From assembly GCA_039820405.1 (NCBI GenBank), contig JBCBQC010000101.1:1-23087 (forward strand): 23,087 bases of DNA, read 5' to 3'. Under the pieces are notes generated by a model, which made no database searches, had not been told where the DNA came from, and was given only the letters and a program-made list of their open reading frames with translations. Of the stretch, positions 7,733-16,020 are shown in pieces. Position 1 is the first letter of the stretch, and every line of letters starts with the position of its first letter. This DNA is from CALLVY01 sp937899855. Lineage in GTDB: Bacteria > Bacteroidota > Bacteroidia > Chitinophagales > Saprospiraceae. A program made the position numbers and the translations under genes.

Positions 7733-8497
7733 ATGAAATCCTCCTACCCATTACGGAGCAGTATCCTACTGCTGTTTGCGATGTTGTGGCTGCCCCTAGG
7801 CCAACACGAATTCTTACTGGACCACTGGATGAAAATTGGGACCTACGCCATCCCCTTTTTACTCATCGCAGCATTTGCCTTTTGGGAGGCACCGGAGCCT
7901 ACCCGCCCGCTGTACCATTTTAGATTTTTGGGACTGCTGCTACTAATCGCTTACCTGGTGCATCAGTACGAAGAACACTGGATCGATCTCTACGGCAATT
8001 ACTACGCCTTCTACACCTTCAACAACAATTTTATCTTGAGCAATTTGGGTCAGCCAGAGGCGGCTACCCAGCCGCTTACCAAGGCTGCGGTATTTATGAT
8101 CAATACGGCGCTGGTTTGGCTGGTGGGGCTACTGGCGATCCTACGCAGTCCCCGACACCTCTTTCCCCTGATTGCGATGGCGAGTATCATCGTCGTCAAC
8201 GGGCTGGTGCATCTACTGGCTGGCCTAGTCAATTGGCAGTACAATCCCGGGCTCCTGACTTCGGTGGTCCTCTTTGTCCCGCTCTATTTTTGGTTCGCGC
8301 GGTATTTGCTGCGTTCCTCCCCCAGCTACCGAAAGCCGCTTTGGGGAGGGATCCTCTGGGCCCTGCTGGCCCACGTCCTCATGGTAGGCGGCTTACTGGC
8401 GGCAAACTGGTGGGAGCTGATACCGGAGGGGGGGTACTTTGCATTGCTCGTGCTTTGGTCGCTGCTGCCCCTGGCTTTGTTTCGTCCCGCGAGCTAG
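7733..8497 (+). CDS. HXXEE-domain multi-pass membrane protein
   Basis: A 254-aa very hydrophobic protein with about seven predicted membrane segments. The diagnostic HQYEE motif (H77, E80, E81) sits after the second or third helix. A second conserved part of the family, NGLVHLL followed by YNPGLLT and a proline-containing helix, is also present. The biochemical role of the HXXEE family is not established; the motif could coordinate a metal. I choose ATG 7733 because the longer frame from 7694 adds a polar, non-conserved extension. A plus-strand terminator follows at 8514-8547. The Crp/Fnr-type regulator gene precedes it. Confidence 0.85.
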   Translation: MKSSYPLRSSILLLFAMLWLPLGQHEFLLDHWMKIGTYAIPFLLIAAFAFWEAPEPTRPLYHFRFLGLLLLIAYLVHQYEEHWIDLYGNYYAFYTFNNNFILSNLGQPEAATQPLTKAAVFMINTALVWLVGLLAILRSPRHLFPLIAMASIIVVNGLVHLLAGLVNWQYNPGLLTSVVLFVPLYFWFARYLLRSSPSYRKPLWGGILWALLAHVLMVGGLLAANWWELIPEGGYFALLVLWSLLPLALFRPAS

Positions 8498-8513
8498 TCC
8501 GGTTCAATCAGCG

Positions 8514-8547
8514 GCCAAATACCCTCCGGTAGTGGCATTCTTTTTTT
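8514..8547 (+). terminator. Intrinsic terminator after the HXXEE gene
   Basis: GCCA and TACC pair with GGTA and TGGC around a CTCC loop, with a small internal loop, followed by ATTCTTTTTTT. It lies 17 bp past the stop at 8497 and closes the plus-strand transcription unit. Confidence 0.65.
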
Positions 8548-8675
8548 ATATCGCTACGGGGAAATTGGGGAGGGAAAGTCTATCTTTCGAGGCTGGTCGT
8601 AGGAAATGAAGGGGAAAAAGAATATCTTGAAAATTCCCAGGTGCCCATTTATCTAGAAGCCACCTCAAAAATATA

Positions 8676-9224
8676 ATGATGAAAAACGTACTCCTTATCG
8701 CTTGCTTACTCAGTAGTACCTCCTACCTGATGGGTCAGGAAAGCCTCAAAATCGTTTGGCTGGAACAGTACGAATGGAAGCTGCTCTCCAACAATGAGGA
8801 CGGTCGGGTCCACGTCATCGAAATCATCCCGGGGAAGGAAACGGCGGAGAACTGGACGATGTTGGGGCAGATGATGTCGATCAAAGGAGTGGCCGACCTC
8901 CCCATGGATCAGGCCAAAGATTTGATGTTCGAACAGGCCCGGGCAACGGCGCCCGATGCACAACTGACGGAAGTGGAGAGGGACGAAGCCACGGAGCACC
9001 CCTGGATTTTATTCAAGATTGAAAATCCCCAGTTGGCGGAGCAGGAGGGGACCGAATCGCAGTTGTGGTACATCCGCCAGGGGAAGACGGCGCTGTACGT
9101 CAACTTTATCGCCCGCAAGGAAGCCCAATTGGCGGACGAATTTGTGGCGGAATGGTCGGCGGTGTTTAAGGCGAGTGAAGTGGTGGTGCTCGGTGAGGAC
9201 GGGGTGGAAGAGGGTAAGGACTGA
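8676..9224 (+). CDS. Secreted protein of unknown function
   Basis: A 182-aa protein with a clear signal peptide (hydrophobic core, then SYLMGQ, with likely cleavage before Q21). The mature part is acidic, with an alternating strand/helix pattern and no recognised catalytic motif. The second methionine codon (8679) is an equally good start. It has its own upstream region of about 180 bp after a terminator, so it is probably monocistronic. It converges with the caspase gene at 9317, and a hairpin lies between them. Without homologues I cannot assign a role beyond an extracytoplasmic protein. Confidence 0.75.
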   Translation: MMKNVLLIACLLSSTSYLMGQESLKIVWLEQYEWKLLSNNEDGRVHVIEIIPGKETAENWTMLGQMMSIKGVADLPMDQAKDLMFEQARATAPDAQLTEVERDEATEHPWILFKIENPQLAEQEGTESQLWYIRQGKTALYVNFIARKEAQLADEFVAEWSAVFKASEVVVLGEDGVEEGKD

Positions 9225-9265
9225 GGATGGTTACCGGTCTTAGCGACCCGAAGGCTCCACCAAAG

Positions 9266-9296
9266 CACGGCTTTACTTTGCGAAGTGATGGCCGTG
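9266..9296. other. Hairpin between convergent genes
   Basis: CACGGC (9266-9271) pairs with GCCGTG (9291-9296), and inside it ACTT pairs with AAGT around a TGCG loop. It sits in the 92-bp gap between two convergent genes, where a bidirectional terminator is expected, but there is no T-run on either side, so it may act only as a barrier or 3'-end stabiliser. Confidence 0.4.
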
Positions 9297-9316
9297 GGTA
9301 GCGAGCGATTGGGGGA

Positions 9317-11251
9317 TTAGGGCTCCGCCCGCTTTAGCTGAATGGTAAACCGCTTGACCACCCATTCCCGTTGCGCTCGACTGTAGGTTTTTCTCGTTAA
9401 ATCTTCTTTGAGTCGTTGCAAGTCGCTTGCAGCAATCACCCGACCAAACTGTTGGGCAAAACCCCTTTGTTCAAAAAACGATGCACTGCTCAAGGCTTCT
9501 GTTGAGGCGATGAGGAGGAAGGTATCGGTAGCTTGCCGGACGGTCCGTTCCCCGATTCCCAATCCGCCACCGGGGTTTTGCTTGGTGGAGTCGTACAAGA
9601 TGCTCCTGCTATTGCGGGAGATGGGTTTTTCGTAGTCCTCTATCTTTTGTTGGATGGCGTATTTACGGTCTAAGTGTACGAGCAAGCAGTGTAAGGATTT
9701 GGGGTACCGGTGTTTGATGCCGATGCGGTAGGGCAGGGGCAGCGGTTGCTCGGGGTAGGGGAGGGAAAAGGTTTGGAAATCGGCTTGGGGGCTAGGACTG
9801 ATGTCGATCAGGTCGTCCGAACCATCGGAACTCAAGTAACAGTGCAAGTCAATGTCGTGCGGCCGGAGTTGACCGTGGCGGGGGGTACGAAGTCGTTGGA
9901 GCATTTCCCATTTTGCAATCCAGTGAATCTGGAGCAATAGCCAGTCCAGGGCCAGGGGACTTTCGCCTTCTAGCCCGATGAGGAGTTGCCGTTGCTCGGG
10001 CCCCAGTCGGTACAGGTGGACGTGTGCCGGGCGGAGCTGCAAGACATATTGGGCATTGGCTTGCCACTGAAAGTGAGGTGATCGTTGGGGGGTAAGGAGA
10101 CTTGTCTCTAACTGGTCTAAAATCGTTTGGTCTAAGTGCTGTCCTTCCAGTTGTAAGGCCAAGGGGGGAGCGTACAGGGCAATGCGCAGGGCGGTATCGG
10201 CAGTGGGGGGAGTGCTTTCCCATTGGGGCTGGACCTGGGTCTTTTCCGGGTGGATGGCCCGTACCCGCGCCGCACCGATGGGCGTCGTTTGGTCGTCTAC
10301 AACAATGGGCAGTACATTTTTTTGGTCTACCGCTAAAGTCAGACCGTGGATAGCACCGAGGTTTACTTGCCAGTCGGTACCGTTAAAAAAGAGGCGTGGC
10401 CAATGGTTGGCTGGGCTCAGCTGCTGGCTGAGGAATTGATGGTGGGGATGGGCCGTTCCCCAACAATCGAGATAGGGATGCTGCTGATCCTTACTCCACT
10501 GAATGACGGAGGCTTGAACGGCACGGTGCAGGTCGGCGTAGCTGATGGAGGGAGGATGGTGGCGGAGGGCTTCGACTAGGGCCCGGGTAAAGTAGCCTCC
10601 CTGGGCATTTTCGCGGGCCAATTCGCTGTAGGCACAGGCGCTAAAGCTCAGGTAATTGATGGGAGGAAGTTGCAGTTCCTCCCCCCGATCGAGCTGGGCC
10701 TGGTACTGGCCTTCGAGGAGGCTGACCAGTGGCCGGGCGTCCTTGGCTTCTCCGGTCCGTCGAATGCGTACCTGCTCCTCCCGAGTCATGGAGCCGGAGT
10801 GGCAACAATCAAACAGCCCGACGAACAAACTGCGGGGCCTCTCCGTCTGTAGCTCGGCGATCAGCCAGCGCCATTCCTTATCGGCAATGCTGTAGGTATT
10901 CCCGCAGCGGCTGTCGTAGCAGCAAGTCGCTTCCATTTTTCCAAGCTCGATTTCGAGATCCGCCTCGGAAAAGGCCCGTGGGATGCGTTGGCGGGTCCCG
11001 TGCCCGCTAAAGTGCAGGAGGGCAATATCGCCGTCCGCGATTTGTCCAAAATGTTGGCGGAAGGTTTGGATGATTTGCTGGCGGGTGGCCCTTGCGTCGA
11101 GCAGCTCGCTACAGTGCTCGGGGCGTACCAGCGCCAGATCGAGGAGCTGGCGCCGAAGGAGCTGTACATCCGATACACAGGCGTGGAGGGAACTGATACT
11201 GGGGTGTCGGTAAGTATTGATCCCGATGGAGAGGAGGTAAACGTTTGGCAT
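9317..11251 (-). CDS. Caspase-family (C14) protease with large C-terminal region (caspase 1)
   Basis: A 644-aa protein from ATG 11251. An upstream ATG at 11311 exists but adds 20 non-conserved residues and would lie upstream of the inferred promoter, while MPNVYLLSIGINTY is the normal first strand of the caspase fold. The p20-like domain spans about 1-250 with catalytic His84 in HFSGHGT and Cys150 in DCCHSGS. A segment ending NYLSFSACAYSELA and GGYFTRALVEAL completes the fold. The remaining ~390 residues lack a recognised enzyme domain; a beta-rich part (YRIGIKHRYPKSLHCLLVHL) and a later TFLLIASTEALSSASFF resemble C-terminal regions I recall from other bacterial caspase-family proteins. No signal peptide, so cytoplasmic. 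It is divergent from the two-component operon and shares an array of 21-bp boxes in the common promoter region. Cleavage specificity is unknown. Confidence 0.88.
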   Translation of the reverse strand: MPNVYLLSIGINTYRHPSISSLHACVSDVQLLRRQLLDLALVRPEHCSELLDARATRQQIIQTFRQHFGQIADGDIALLHFSGHGTRQRIPRAFSEADLEIELGKMEATCCYDSRCGNTYSIADKEWRWLIAELQTERPRSLFVGLFDCCHSGSMTREEQVRIRRTGEAKDARPLVSLLEGQYQAQLDRGEELQLPPINYLSFSACAYSELARENAQGGYFTRALVEALRHHPPSISYADLHRAVQASVIQWSKDQQHPYLDCWGTAHPHHQFLSQQLSPANHWPRLFFNGTDWQVNLGAIHGLTLAVDQKNVLPIVVDDQTTPIGAARVRAIHPEKTQVQPQWESTPPTADTALRIALYAPPLALQLEGQHLDQTILDQLETSLLTPQRSPHFQWQANAQYVLQLRPAHVHLYRLGPEQRQLLIGLEGESPLALDWLLLQIHWIAKWEMLQRLRTPRHGQLRPHDIDLHCYLSSDGSDDLIDISPSPQADFQTFSLPYPEQPLPLPYRIGIKHRYPKSLHCLLVHLDRKYAIQQKIEDYEKPISRNSRSILYDSTKQNPGGGLGIGERTVRQATDTFLLIASTEALSSASFFEQRGFAQQFGRVIAASDLQRLKEDLTRKTYSRAQREWVVKRFTIQLKRAEP

Positions 11252-11296
11252 GGGTAGGCTTGTTTGTTGAGCGATTTTTAGTATCTTTTGGGGTTT

Positions 11297-11383
11297 CAAA
11301 TTAAGATTCAATGGTCACTGGGTGGCGGGGAATTAGTCAAGCCCCGACTTACCCTAGTCGCGTCGCGGTTTGAGCTAGGGAAA
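11297..11383 (-). promoter_or_regulatory. Caspase-1 promoter region with 21-bp-period boxes
   Basis: On the minus strand three 12-bp boxes start at 11383 (TTTCCCTAGCTC), 11362 (CGCGACTAGGGT, weak) and 11341 (CTTGACTAATTC), 21 bp apart. TTAATTTG, one mismatch from the TAnnTTTG -7 box, begins at 11304, 26 bp beyond the last box and 53 bp before ATG 11251. The same layout recurs at three other promoters in the window. The middle box is degenerate, so this copy is the least certain of the four. Confidence 0.5.
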
Positions 11384-11420
11384 GGTGAAAAGGCGACGGT
11401 CGGATCAGTGGCGTTTTCCG

Positions 11421-11508
11421 CTTCCCTAGTCCAAAAGGGCGTTTTACTTACTCAAATCCCGCCTCCCCCAATTGGGGCCACGAAGGGGAAGGATTGTACC
11501 TACCTTGG
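11421..11508 (+). promoter_or_regulatory. Two-component operon promoter region with 21-bp-period boxes
   Basis: Boxes start at 11421 (CTTCCCTAGTCC), 11442 (TTTTACTTACTC) and 11463 (CTCCCCCAATTG), exactly 21 bp apart. TACCTTGG, close to the -7 consensus TAnnTTTG, starts at 11501, 27 bp after the end of the third box, and the first gene's ATG is at 11553. If the LytTR regulator encoded downstream binds here, the operon is autoregulated. Confidence 0.55.
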
Positions 11509-11552
11509 GCAGTGTTAAACATTTTGTTCACCAATTTACCTCGTTCATTACC

Positions 11553-11870
11553 ATGCAAGACACGACCAATGTAAACCACTTCGCCGCGCAAATTGAACCT
11601 TACACCGCCCAAAGTAGCAATGCTGCCCTGATTCAGCTCGTCGAGGAGATGACGGATTACGGCCACCAATTGGAAAAAACCATTCCCCCCGCTGGCAGTA
11701 CCGAAGAGCGCCCCCGGCCCGATCACACCGTATCCGACGGATTCCGTTCCGACATCGACGCCCTGGCCGGTAGCATCAGCGCCGAACTGCGGGACTTGCT
11801 CGACGCCTTTCTCCAATACCTGATCGACTTGGAGGGCCGAGTGGCCGCGCAGTCTTCCACCAACAACTAA
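11553..11870 (+). CDS. Small helical protein leading the two-component operon
   Basis: A 105-aa soluble protein. I choose ATG 11553 because the longer frame from 11472 would start inside the inferred promoter region. It is predicted to be mostly helical, with a polar, proline-rich linker near the middle (about residues 49-58) and a C-terminal helix (LRDLLDAFLQYLIDLEGRV). Its stop lies 3 bp before the histidine kinase ATG, so the genes are certainly co-transcribed and probably coupled. No family was recognised. Its position suggests an accessory to the kinase or the nearby caspases, for example an anti-kinase or adaptor, but this is only inference. Confidence 0.65.
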   Translation: MQDTTNVNHFAAQIEPYTAQSSNAALIQLVEEMTDYGHQLEKTIPPAGSTEERPRPDHTVSDGFRSDIDALAGSISAELRDLLDAFLQYLIDLEGRVAAQSSTNN

Positions 11871-11873
11871 ACC

Positions 11874-13940
11874 ATGATTTCCAAACGCTTGCTCTTCCTA
11901 CTGTTAATCTTGTTTTTCTGCTGCCCCAGCTTGGTTCTGGGGCAGCGTGGCTTAGAGCAGCCCGTCGATTCGCTCAACCGGTCAATGCCCGCTCCGCTCC
12001 GCAACCAACTGGAGCGGGTCCAGCGGGGGGAGCAAGCTTTGGCTAGCCTCCTGCCCCTCGTCGAGCACCTCCACCGCCGTGATCCGCCTTTGGCTTACGA
12101 ATTGATCCGCCAAATCCGCCGGTTGGAAACCTACCAATCGTATACGAAACAGTGGGCCCAGCTCGAGTACTACCGCAGTTGGATTGAACTGGAAACGTAC
12201 ATGGATCAGGAGGAACTCGAACTGCTCTTGGAAAACACCCAGCAGGGCATCGCTACCTTTGAAGCGGAGGGCGACCAACTCTGGTTGGCGCGGTCGCTGG
12301 TGCTGGCGGCCCACCTTCGGTTTCACCTCAGTTTTAACAATGGGGATACCCAACTTTGGGAAGCCTCCGCCTACGCCGAGCGGGCCCTCCAGTTGGTAAG
12401 GGATTTGGACCGGTCCGGTGGGGAAGCGGGATCGGTGCTGGGAGAAATTTACCGGATCAAGGGTAACATCTGTCTGCAACAGGCCCAGTGCCCTTCCGAT
12501 TCTGCTTGGCGGCAGTACGAACGCGCTCTGGATTACCACACCCGCAGTGCGGATACTTCGAGCCAAGCGCTGACCCTACTCAACCAGGCCATTTTACTGG
12601 CGCGTTTGGAGAGGAGGGGGGATACCACTGGGCAGTACCGCGATCCCCAGCCTTATTACCACCGTGCGCTGGAGCGTGCTACGCGGTCGCAGCAGCTACA
12701 AAACATTCGCTTTGAATACGCCGTCTTCTTACAAAATCGCTTCGATCGCCGCCGTGAACTGGAATGGAGTCGGGGGGCTAGGGAACAACTGCAACGCATC
12801 ATCGCGGCTTCCGGGACCCACCGGGCGGCCAGCTTTTTTCAGTTGACGGTCAATACGCAAAACCTGCTCGCCTACCGCAGCGACGTACTGAGCGAGGCCC
12901 GGCAAAACCAGCTGATGGATTCCCTGGCCCAGCTCTACGATCGAACCTTCCGCGAGGCCCAGCGCGAAAACAACCTCAAGATTTACGACGATGCTTTTAA
13001 TCGCTTGGCCACGCTCTGCCCTCATTTTGAGCGCCAGATTTGTAGCCAGCTACTGGCCACGGCCGATACGGTCAAGACTTTTTTTATCCAAAAGAATAAG
13101 GCGATTAATCGGGAGATTACCCGTCGCAATAAAGCCTTCCAAGCGGCCATCCAAGCGGAACAAAGACACAGCCTCCACCAACGCTATTTATTTTTTTTTC
13201 TACTCGTGGCCACCCTGGGGCTGAGTCTTTTCCTATGGCAACGCGTCCGTCGACTTCAAGAAAAAGTAGTCCTGGAGCAAAAGGCGGCCACCATCAAACA
13301 GGAGGCCCTCCGCGCCCAGATGAATCCCCATTTCATCTCCAATACCATCAACGCCATTGAGTCGCTGGTCAACCAGGGACGCAACGACGAGGCCTCGGAA
13401 TACCTGATCGACTTTAGTCGCCTCTGCCGGATGGTCATCGAACATTCCCGCTACGCTGAGATCAGCCTGGCCGATGAAATCGATACTTTGCGCTACTTCC
13501 TTTCCTTGGAAGAGCTGCGCCTGGGCGATGACCTGGAATACCTGCTCTCCGTCGATCCCGGACTGGATACCGCCGCCATTCGCATTCCCCCCTTAATCCT
13601 TCAGCCCTTCGTCGAAAACGCGATTTGGCACGGCATCAAAAACAAGCCGGTACCCCAGCGGGGCCTGCTCCAAATTGAGATCAGACGGCGGGGGGAGGAG
13701 AGCATCGAGCTGGTGGTAGAAGACAATGGGGTGGGCCGCGCCCGAGCTCGGGATATCCAATCCCAATCCGTCATCAAACAAAAAAGCTGGGGCACCACCC
13801 TGACCCAAGAACGGATTGCGCATCTGAAAAAAGACCTCGACGCCCGGTTGATGATCGAAGATTTGACCGATGCGGAGGGCCAGGCCGCCGGTACCAAAGT
13901 ATCCATTCAATTACCCTTAAAACTCGTTCCCTCTTCATGA
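11874..13940 (+). CDS. Sensor histidine kinase (LytS/YehU-type) with TPR-like periplasmic sensor
   Basis: A 688-aa kinase. A signal sequence (residues 1-24, ending LGQ) leads into a ~400-residue helical-repeat sensor region that should be periplasmic, then one membrane span (about 438-457). The His_kinase domain contains LRAQMNPHFISNTINAIES with phospho-acceptor His486. The ATPase part has LILQPFVENAIWHG and VEDNGVGRARARD, followed by GTTLTQERIAHL. It phosphorylates the LytTR regulator whose gene overlaps its stop codon by 4 bp (ATGA). It lies between two caspase genes and shares a box pattern with their promoters. The signal sensed is unknown; in this architecture the repeat domain may detect envelope stress or a peptide. 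Confidence 0.92.
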   Translation: MISKRLLFLLLILFFCCPSLVLGQRGLEQPVDSLNRSMPAPLRNQLERVQRGEQALASLLPLVEHLHRRDPPLAYELIRQIRRLETYQSYTKQWAQLEYYRSWIELETYMDQEELELLLENTQQGIATFEAEGDQLWLARSLVLAAHLRFHLSFNNGDTQLWEASAYAERALQLVRDLDRSGGEAGSVLGEIYRIKGNICLQQAQCPSDSAWRQYERALDYHTRSADTSSQALTLLNQAILLARLERRGDTTGQYRDPQPYYHRALERATRSQQLQNIRFEYAVFLQNRFDRRRELEWSRGAREQLQRIIAASGTHRAASFFQLTVNTQNLLAYRSDVLSEARQNQLMDSLAQLYDRTFREAQRENNLKIYDDAFNRLATLCPHFERQICSQLLATADTVKTFFIQKNKAINREITRRNKAFQAAIQAEQRHSLHQRYLFFFLLVATLGLSLFLWQRVRRLQEKVVLEQKAATIKQEALRAQMNPHFISNTINAIESLVNQGRNDEASEYLIDFSRLCRMVIEHSRYAEISLADEIDTLRYFLSLEELRLGDDLEYLLSVDPGLDTAAIRIPPLILQPFVENAIWHGIKNKPVPQRGLLQIEIRRRGEESIELVVEDNGVGRARARDIQSQSVIKQKSWGTTLTQERIAHLKKDLDARLMIEDLTDAEGQAAGTKVSIQLPLKLVPSS

Positions 13941-14650
13941 CCACTCCCACTCGAATCCGCGCCATCATCGTCGAAGACGAAAAACAGGGCATGACCAATT
14001 TGGTGATCAAGCTGGAGAAATACTGCCCCGATATTGACCTCGTTGCCCAATGCTTTGACGGTGCGAAAGCCAAGGAGACCATCGAAAAAGAGCATCCCGA
14101 TCTGGTTTTTCTCGACGTCCAATTGGGGGGTACTACGGGCTTTGATGTACTGAATAAATTATCGCACCTCAACTTTGCCGTCATTTTTACTACCGCCCAC
14201 GATGAGTACGCCATCCGGGCCATTAAGGTAAACGCCATCGACTACCTCCTCAAGCCCATCAAGGCCGACGAATTGCAAGCGGCGGTGGCCAAGGCCAAAG
14301 CGGAATTGCACCGTCGGGGAGGGATTCGTCGGATCGTGGTGCCCCACAGTGAGGGCTATCAATACATTCCGGTGGAAGATATCCTCTACTGTTTGGCGGA
14401 CAATAACTACGCTAAGATTTTTCGGGTAGGGGAGAAAAAAATGGTTCACGTTTCCAAGACGCTCAAAGAGATTGGTAATCGTTTGCCGGCGGATAAGTTC
14501 TTTAAAATCAGCCGCTCGGCTTTTGTAAACTTGGATTACGTAGAGCACTTCAAACGGTCTAGCGGGGGCTTGGTCGTTATTCGGGGCGGTGACGAACTCA
14601 GCGTATCAAAAGAGCGTCGGGAGGAACTGCTGCGTCGCTTGGCGCAATGA
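13937..14650 (+). CDS. LytTR-family response regulator
   Basis: A 237-aa protein. The receiver domain (about 7-125) has the acidic pair in VEDE, phospho-acceptor Asp60 in LVFLDVQL, the switch Thr in IFTTAHDEYAIRA and the conserved Lys106 in YLLKPI. The C-terminal LytTR domain (about 132-235) begins RRIVVPHSEGYQYIPVEDILYCLADNNYAKIF and contains FKISRSAFVNLDYVEHFKR. LytTR domains bind short direct repeats about 21 bp apart. It is translationally coupled to the sensor kinase. The best local candidates for its sites are the four 21-bp-period box sets before caspase 1, its own operon, caspase 2 and the EAD-cas10 operon; this regulon is inferred. Confidence 0.93.
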   Translation: MTTPTRIRAIIVEDEKQGMTNLVIKLEKYCPDIDLVAQCFDGAKAKETIEKEHPDLVFLDVQLGGTTGFDVLNKLSHLNFAVIFTTAHDEYAIRAIKVNAIDYLLKPIKADELQAAVAKAKAELHRRGGIRRIVVPHSEGYQYIPVEDILYCLADNNYAKIFRVGEKKMVHVSKTLKEIGNRLPADKFFKISRSAFVNLDYVEHFKRSSGGLVVIRGGDELSVSKERREELLRRLAQ

Positions 14651-14668
14651 GTGGATGCTGATCAGGGG

Positions 14669-14756
14669 CTTCCCTGGTTAAAACTAAAACTTGACTCATT
14701 CAAATGGGGCCTTCGCTAGTTGGCCCTGTTGTTTTGGGGAGATCTTCCTATTCTGC
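14669..14756 (+). promoter_or_regulatory. Caspase-2 promoter region with 21-bp-period boxes
   Basis: Boxes start at 14669 (CTTCCCTGGTTA), 14690 (CTTGACTCATTC) and 14711 (CTTCGCTAGTTG), exactly 21 bp apart, directly after the response-regulator stop codon. TATTCTGC, a weak -7-like element, starts at 14749, again 27 bp past the third box, and ATG follows at 14770. The third box also lies inside a small GGGCC/GGCCC hairpin (14706-14727) that could weakly terminate the upstream transcript. Confidence 0.55.
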
Positions 14757-14769
14757 GTGAAAAATTACC

Positions 14770-15900
14770 ATGGCCAGTCGAGAAGAACTTTCACCGGGGC
14801 GGGGCTTGCCCGCCTCGTATACTTATCCTCAAGGAAAAACGCACCTGCTGTTTGTAGCGGTGGACCAGTATCAAAACGGGGTGACGCCCCTGAGCAATGC
14901 GGTACGGGATGCACGGGCGGTGCGGGATTGTTTGTTGGAGGGGTTTGAGTTGGAGGAGGCTTGTGTAAAGGAGTTGTATGATGAAGCGGCTACTCGGGAA
15001 CGGCTTATGTCTGTGTTTGATAAATATTTGGAGCAGCTTACGGATCAGGATAATCTCTTGTTTTATTTTTCGGGGCACGGTACTTATCGAGAATCTTGGG
15101 CCAGGGGCCATTGGATGCTGGCTGACGCAGTGGATGGGGAACTCAGCTCGTATTTCTCTAATGGTGTGGTACAAGATTTTGTAAAAGAAGTAAAGGCCCG
15201 TCATGTTTTTGGTATTGTTGATTCTTGTTACGCTTCCGCGCTATTTAGACGGGGGGAGTGGAATGCTTTGGAGCATCGGTTGTATCAAATGCCCTCGCGG
15301 TGGTTACTAACGGCTGGGCGTTTGGAACCGGTATTGGACGGGTCGCTCGGAGATCACAGTCCTTTTGCGAAGGTTCTACTACAAGTCCTGAAATACAGAA
15401 TGGACGAGAGCGAACAAATTTGGGTGGGGGACCTTTGCCAAGAGGTGATGAAAATTTGTCGTGATCGGGGAACTGCTTCACTACCCCTTGGCCAGCCATT
15501 CAGTGTGGATGCTCATGCTGGGGGAGAATTCTGCCTGGTACGAAGAGGAGGTAGTCTACCGCCATTACCACCCGTAACGCCACCTCCGCTATCACTTGCC
15601 GAAGAATTGGGCGCAAGCGTTGCTACTGGCTTTGATTTGGAGCGCTACCAAGAGGAGCTCAAGGATTGGATGGATGAAGGGGAAATAGATAAAGTGCTCA
15701 AGCGGCTAAAGGCAGAGGTTAAAAATGAACGGCAACGGAATCTTTTACGTAACCTGATCCAACGCCATAAGCGCCACACCAGAAATACCATTGCAAACAT
15801 TTATTCGCCAGAAAAGGCAAGTCAATTTGAGAACCAAATTCTTAATGGCCTGAGGGAGTTTATCTCCAACTTGCGGAGTAGGGATTTGCATAAATCCTAA
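14770..15900 (+). CDS. Caspase-family protease with C-terminal EAD-like domain (caspase 2)
   Basis: A 376-aa cytoplasmic protein. The caspase domain (about 22-255) has catalytic His103 in FYFSGHGT and Cys153 in IVDSCYAS. A proline-rich linker (262-274, LPPLPPVTPPPL) connects it to a helical domain at about 293-369. That domain (starting YQEELKDWMDEGEIDKVLK and ending NQILNGLREFISNL) looks like an effector-associated domain (EAD, EAD11-like from memory), a death-fold-like module that recruits effectors by pairing with a like domain elsewhere. The next gene encodes a similar module. The DNA is AT-richer than its flanks (24 of 60 G/C in 15001-15060). The protease probably remains inactive until recruited or oligomerised; the substrate is unknown. 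Confidence 0.88.
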   Translation: MASREELSPGRGLPASYTYPQGKTHLLFVAVDQYQNGVTPLSNAVRDARAVRDCLLEGFELEEACVKELYDEAATRERLMSVFDKYLEQLTDQDNLLFYFSGHGTYRESWARGHWMLADAVDGELSSYFSNGVVQDFVKEVKARHVFGIVDSCYASALFRRGEWNALEHRLYQMPSRWLLTAGRLEPVLDGSLGDHSPFAKVLLQVLKYRMDESEQIWVGDLCQEVMKICRDRGTASLPLGQPFSVDAHAGGEFCLVRRGGSLPPLPPVTPPPLSLAEELGASVATGFDLERYQEELKDWMDEGEIDKVLKRLKAEVKNERQRNLLRNLIQRHKRHTRNTIANIYSPEKASQFENQILNGLREFISNLRSRDLHKS

Positions 15901-15902
15901 TG

Positions 15903-15990
15903 CCTCACTACCTGAGTACTTTGCTTCCCTAGTTGAAAGTGTTCCTTCACTAATTGGAGGAGTTACGTCTTTGTATCATACTTAAATTCG
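15903..15990 (+). promoter_or_regulatory. EAD-cas10 operon promoter region with 21-bp-period boxes
   Basis: Boxes start at 15903 (CCTCACTACCTG), 15924 (CTTCCCTAGTTG) and 15945 (CTTCACTAATTG), exactly 21 bp apart, beginning just after the caspase-2 stop. TAAATTCG, one mismatch from TAnnTTTG, starts at 15983, 27 bp beyond the third box; ATG is at 16021. This is the best-conserved of the four sets and implies that the CRISPR operon has its own promoter, separate from caspase 2. Confidence 0.6.
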
Positions 15991-16020
15991 TGTCATTGGA
16001 TAATCAGTAAACTTAGTGAA

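Noticed and set aside
15903..15965. Three 21-bp repeats as a mini CRISPR array
   Set aside because: The units are contiguous without spacers, only the first 12 bp of each is conserved, and the same pattern occurs at other promoters at a fixed distance from a -7-like box.
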